Source: Paramecium pentaurelia
Taxonomy: Eukaryota > Ciliophora > Oligohymenophorea > Peniculida > Parameciidae
Direction: 5' to 3'
DNA: 64,000 bases
Assembly (NCBI GenBank): GCA_905183005.1
Contig: CAJJDO010000136.1
Span: forward strand, 64,945 to 128,944
Shown here: one piece after another, positions 61,901 through 64,000 of the stretch
How the letters are laid out: the number at the start of each line of letters is the position of its first letter
How positions within the stretch are numbered: position 1 is the first letter of the stretch
Translations under genes and position numbers: made by a program
The notes under the pieces: model-generated
Told to the model about the DNA's origin: nothing
The model's input: the letters and a program-made list of their open reading frames with translations, nothing else
The model's database searches: none

Positions 61901-64000
61901 TAAAGTTGAAGCAAGGTATTTAGATGATGTTTTAGGATTAAGAGAAGTTATTTTATCTTGAATAATTCCGATAAATTAAGGTTTATTAATGTCTGTGATA
62001 TTAACAAGAATTATTTATTCATATGCTAATACTAAAATCTTCCCATCATTTGAAAATTAAACTGAATATGAATTTGAATAGCTATATATTGATTAATAAT
62101 CTTTATATTTGCTAAATTAAGAAATATTTTATTTTGAGTTAATGTTGTATAATGTGTAATTTTTGTCATTCTGAAAAACTATATTTTCATTATCAGGGCT
62201 AAACTCAAAATATCCTAATTCAGTGAATTCATCAATAGTAACATCTGATTCAAAATAAGATAATTTAGAAAGTTTATCATTCCCATATAATTAATATTTT
62301 GAGTGATTTGATATCCTAATTGTACTTTAATCTTTATTCAGAATAAATCGTCGTTTACCAATCAAATCTATAGGATATATTATAATTGATTTATTAAAAT
62401 AATCATCTTTTAGTTTTGCTAAATATTTTCCATCCTTTGAAAAAACAATTTTTTCTGTTGTTTAAAAATTATAATAGTCAATTAAAGTGAATTGATTATC
62501 TCCATCATTTCTCCAAATTTTAACAGATTTATCTTCTTTTGTATATAGATATTAATCATTTTAAAAAATTTTGGCATAAAATGCAGATTTCAAATTAGGA
62601 ATTACTTCAAGTATATTGGTTGATTTGATATTCAAAATATATATCCCTGATGGAATAGTTACAATAAGTCTTTCTTAATCTTAGCAATAAGTAACTGACT
62701 AAATGATATCAGGAAATGGATAACTGAATTCTATTTGATAGTTTTTATCATTATCCCATATAATAACTTTTTTATCTATTCCACCAACTAAAAACCGACT
62801 ATCAGATGAAAATTAATATTCAATTTTTGATTAATCCGAACTCTCTAATATTCCTAAATAATTAAATTCATCAAATTTAAATCATCTAACTCCTGTAAGA
62901 ACAACAGTGCAAAATACCTTATGTTTTATGTAAGCAACATATTTTTTCTACATTATAGCCTTAAAAAGAATCTGTGGCAGCACATAATTTGATTTATGGA
63001 AAATTTGATATGTCCCATAGTTTCAAAATGCTTCTTGCACTAATTAAATATTTTCCATCATATATGAAACATAAACATTTGGTCAATTCTCCTGTGAATA
63101 ATGAATGCAATAATTATTTTGTCTCAAAATGCCAAAATTTAATAGTCAAATCATCACTAGATGTAGCAAATATATTTATTTTGGAGAAGAGGCAATAGTT
63201 CTAACTTTCGAATTATCATCTTTAAAAATAGAATTAGTTTAGTTAGAAAGGAAGTTCCATATTTTTATTTCATCACTATTATAGAATGCAACTTATAGAC
63301 TATCGCAAGAAAAGCAGATATCTGGAGATAATTAATAATTATAGTTTCCTACTTCATTAATTGATTCTTTTAATGTATATATTGAATTTTTGAAAAAATC
63401 CCATATTATTATTAATTGATCTGTTTAGGATGTCATAGCCAAATATTTATCATCAAAAGAAAATATCATGCAAGAAATCTTGTAACCAAATCGTTCTTCA
63501 TGTTTTAGAGAAAATTTCACCCCTTCATAGGTCCAAATTTGTAATTGTTAATCTTTATTAAAACTAGCGAAAAGAGATGATTAATGAGAGAAAACACATT
63601 ATTCAAAATTATTCTTACTACTCTCGAATTCAACTTATTAGTCATTATCTAGTTTAATAACATAATAAGTTGTTCCAGTATAATTGTAATTAATCACAAA
63701 TAATTAATCATTTTATGAAATAGAGACTTTCATACCATTATCATCGAAGGAGTTAAATTAGAGTTGATCTAACTTTATTATTACTACTTCTTTATATTCT
63801 CTATTTGTTTGAATAGCCATTCTATCATAATTAGAGGATATTGTTATATTTTAAGTGTAGGAAATTTAAAAGAAATTAATAAGTTGAAATTTTTCTACTG
63901 ACCAAAGTTTAACACCTTTATCATAATTTCCACTTAATAGTTTTTTTCCTTATTCAATGAATCTAAGTACATTGACCAGTGAATCATTTTCCAAAGAAGT
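55969..64000 (-). CDS. Giant WD40-repeat protein, C-terminal part (runs off window; contains assembly duplicate)
   Basis: The TGA is at 55969-55971; the frame runs to the window end and beyond, so the N-terminus is missing. After removing the 1967-bp duplicate about 2000 residues remain. WD40 blades recur throughout: SGNYDKGVKLWSV, SSDDLTIKFW, SCSDDKLIRLWNL, SGSQDKTIRFWSI, and many degenerate units. Several micro-introns are present. An acidic Gln-rich linker around 60050-60190 joins two propeller arrays. The tail is basic (KADKKKDK). A one-base loss near 63180 (A-run, coding strand) breaks KINIFATSSDD. Around 59800-59930 the frame needs two unusually long introns (about 34-35 nt) or another error. 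WD40 giants of this kind are common in ciliates, many of them ciliary; the specific role is unknown. Confidence 0.75.
56129..58095. repeat. Left copy of 1967-bp exact direct repeat
   Basis: Starts actttataacaatgggtat within the WD40 gene and ends just before the N at 58096. Matches 58097-60063 at a constant offset of 1968. Confidence 0.95.
58096..58096. other. Single-N contig junction 3
   Basis: One ambiguous base between the two copies of the 1967-bp repeat inside the WD40 gene. Confidence 0.98.
58097..60063. repeat. Right copy of 1967-bp exact direct repeat
   Basis: Same sequence as 56129-58095. It flows uninterrupted into the upstream (N-terminal) part of the WD40 gene at 60064, whereas the left copy flows into the C-terminus at 56128. 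Together they give one contiguous gene. Confidence 0.95.

Noticed and set aside
1..64000. CRISPR arrays, insertion sequences, tRNA or rRNA genes, telomeric repeats
   Set aside because: No spaced short repeats, transposase frames, cloverleaf-type sequences or G4T2/G3T3-type telomere tracts were seen; the long direct repeats are explained by the assembly junctions.

Overview
The window is macronuclear DNA of a ciliate, almost certainly Paramecium or a close relative. TAA and TAG are read as glutamine inside every long gene and TGA is the only stop. Introns are minute (22 to about 32 nt, GT...AG). The DNA is very AT-rich, genes are tightly packed, and one gene encodes a giant cysteine-periodic surface antigen of the Paramecium type. 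Under the standard code the genes look like shattered short ORFs. Read with the ciliate code, with the micro-introns removed, almost the whole window resolves into about 24 genes. For most multi-exon genes the spliced length is an exact multiple of three.

Layout. 92-18162: a MORN-repeat protein (-), a large unknown protein (+), a GTPase of the guanylate-binding type fused to coiled coil, zinc finger and PX domain (+), a vacuolar-sorting-receptor-like protein (+), a COMM-domain protein and a multipass membrane protein (-), a NEK kinase (+), a small candidate PP1 regulator with SILK and RVxF motifs (-), and two tandem paralogous membrane proteins (-). 18798-32089: a USP40/47-type deubiquitinase (-), a 1281-aa intronless membrane protein (-), a small coiled-coil protein (+), a DDX6/Dhh1 helicase (+), a Myb-like protein (-) and a stomatin-like protein (+). 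32382-40601: the surface antigen (+), then a coiled-coil protein with a C1q-like tail (-). 40764-55259: VPS8, a B-box/FN3 TRIM-like protein and DMAP1/SWC4 (+). 55295-64000: a minimal RIIa protein, a 91-aa secreted protein and the C-terminal 2000 or so residues of a WD40 protein (all -, the last running off the window).

The most important caution is structural. Single N bases lie at 45454, 48641 and 58096. Each sits exactly between two copies of the same sequence (1755, 6121 and 1967 bp). These are unmerged overlapping contig ends, not biological duplications, and about 9.8 kb of the window is redundant. The apparent three VPS8 loci, three B-box loci and doubled WD40 segment are one locus each. 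The uninterrupted copy of the VPS8/B-box/DMAP1 region is 48642-55259. Three genes also carry a likely one-base homopolymer frameshift, consistent with draft sequence.

There is no operon structure and genes alternate in strand. Several products belong to endomembrane traffic (VPS8, sorting receptor, PX-GTPase, COMMD, stomatin), others to cilia or signalling (MORN, NEK, RIIa, WD40, PP1 regulator), chromatin (DMAP1, Myb) and mRNA decay (DDX6). No tRNA, rRNA, CRISPR or mobile element was recognised.
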